In this document: piece after piece, positions 22,059 through 22,076 of the stretch | How positions within the stretch are numbered: position 1 is the first letter of the stretch | How the letters are laid out: every line of letters starts with the position of its first letter | Origin: JAYUKV01 sp043764135 | GTDB lineage: Bacteria > Patescibacteriota > JACMRA01 | DNA length: 22,076 nt | Assembly (NCBI GenBank): GCA_043764135.1 | Contig: JAYUKV010000008.1 | Span: forward strand, 1 to 22,076 | Direction: 5' to 3' | The notes under the pieces: generated by a model | The model's database searches: none | What the model was told of the DNA's origin: nothing | What the model saw: only the letters and a program-made list of their open reading frames with translations | Translations under genes and position numbers: made by a program

Positions 22059-22076
22059 GAGGTATGTTCGAAAACA

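Noticed and set aside
22048..22076. Partial tRNA-Ser with TTCGAAA as anticodon loop
   Set aside because: The bases next to a seven-base TTCGAAA loop do not pair, and the D-arm does not have serine-tRNA form.
256..22076. Recoding of UGA, as in Gracilibacteria or Absconditabacteria
   Set aside because: The main genes contain no in-frame TGA and use TGG for tryptophan. The only TGA stop on a main gene follows a frameshift.

Overview
The window looks like a low-GC bacterial chromosome segment, most likely from the Candidate Phyla Radiation (Patescibacteria). A Dojkabacteria- or Katanobacteria-like lineage is a guess. The pointers are an overall GC near 30%, a short archaeal/eukaryotic-type prolyl-tRNA synthetase, very few Shine-Dalgarno sites, and many short surface or hypothetical proteins. 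The genetic code appears standard: intact genes end in TAA or TAG, and tryptophan is encoded by TGG.

Layout. 1-255: a possible gene tail, a hairpin and a promoter. 256-2779: a membrane GT-C glycosyltransferase gene broken by one base at an A6 run near 990. 2776-4029 (-): a processive family 2 glycosyltransferase, convergent with it. 4215-5053: a complete IS1-family element (4223-5045) with near-matched inverted repeats, an exact 8-bp target duplication and an A6 frameshift site; it sits just upstream of a LysM gene. 5093-6321: a LysM protein plus a PUA-less glutamate 5-kinase-like gene, ended by a terminator. 6429-7883: a MurF-like ligase. 8045-10159 (-): fusA. 10222-11917 (-): two exported, C-terminally anchored surface proteins. 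12048-13478: proS. 13694-14041: a small glycine-rich protein with its own promoter and terminator. 14126-14713 (-): rhomboid protease. 14804-16132 (-): CCA-adding-type nucleotidyltransferase. 16322-16765 (-): an unknown 147-residue protein. 16831-19022 (-): a MacB-like ABC permease and ATPase. 19108-19953: mutM. 20024-20099: tRNA-Lys(UUU). 20217-20329: six copies of one 9-bp operator half-site covering the promoter and start of a Fic gene (20309-21370). 21400-21927 (-): a gene with an in-frame TAA. The right edge carries a GC-rich hairpin region of unknown identity.

The genes fall into envelope functions (glycosyltransferases, LysM, Mur ligase, surface proteins, rhomboid, ABC exporter), core translation and repair (fusA, proS, cca, tRNA-Lys, mutM), and an accessory Fic module. 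Two observations stand out. First, the Fic promoter is buried in an evenly spaced, alternating operator array, which suggests autoregulation. Second, a recurring promoter form (TTGACTA, 17-18 bp, an AT-rich -10) lies so close to start codons that several mRNAs should be leaderless. Three genes (13694-14041, 14804-16132, 16322-16765) have visibly higher GC than their neighbours and may have been acquired by transfer.
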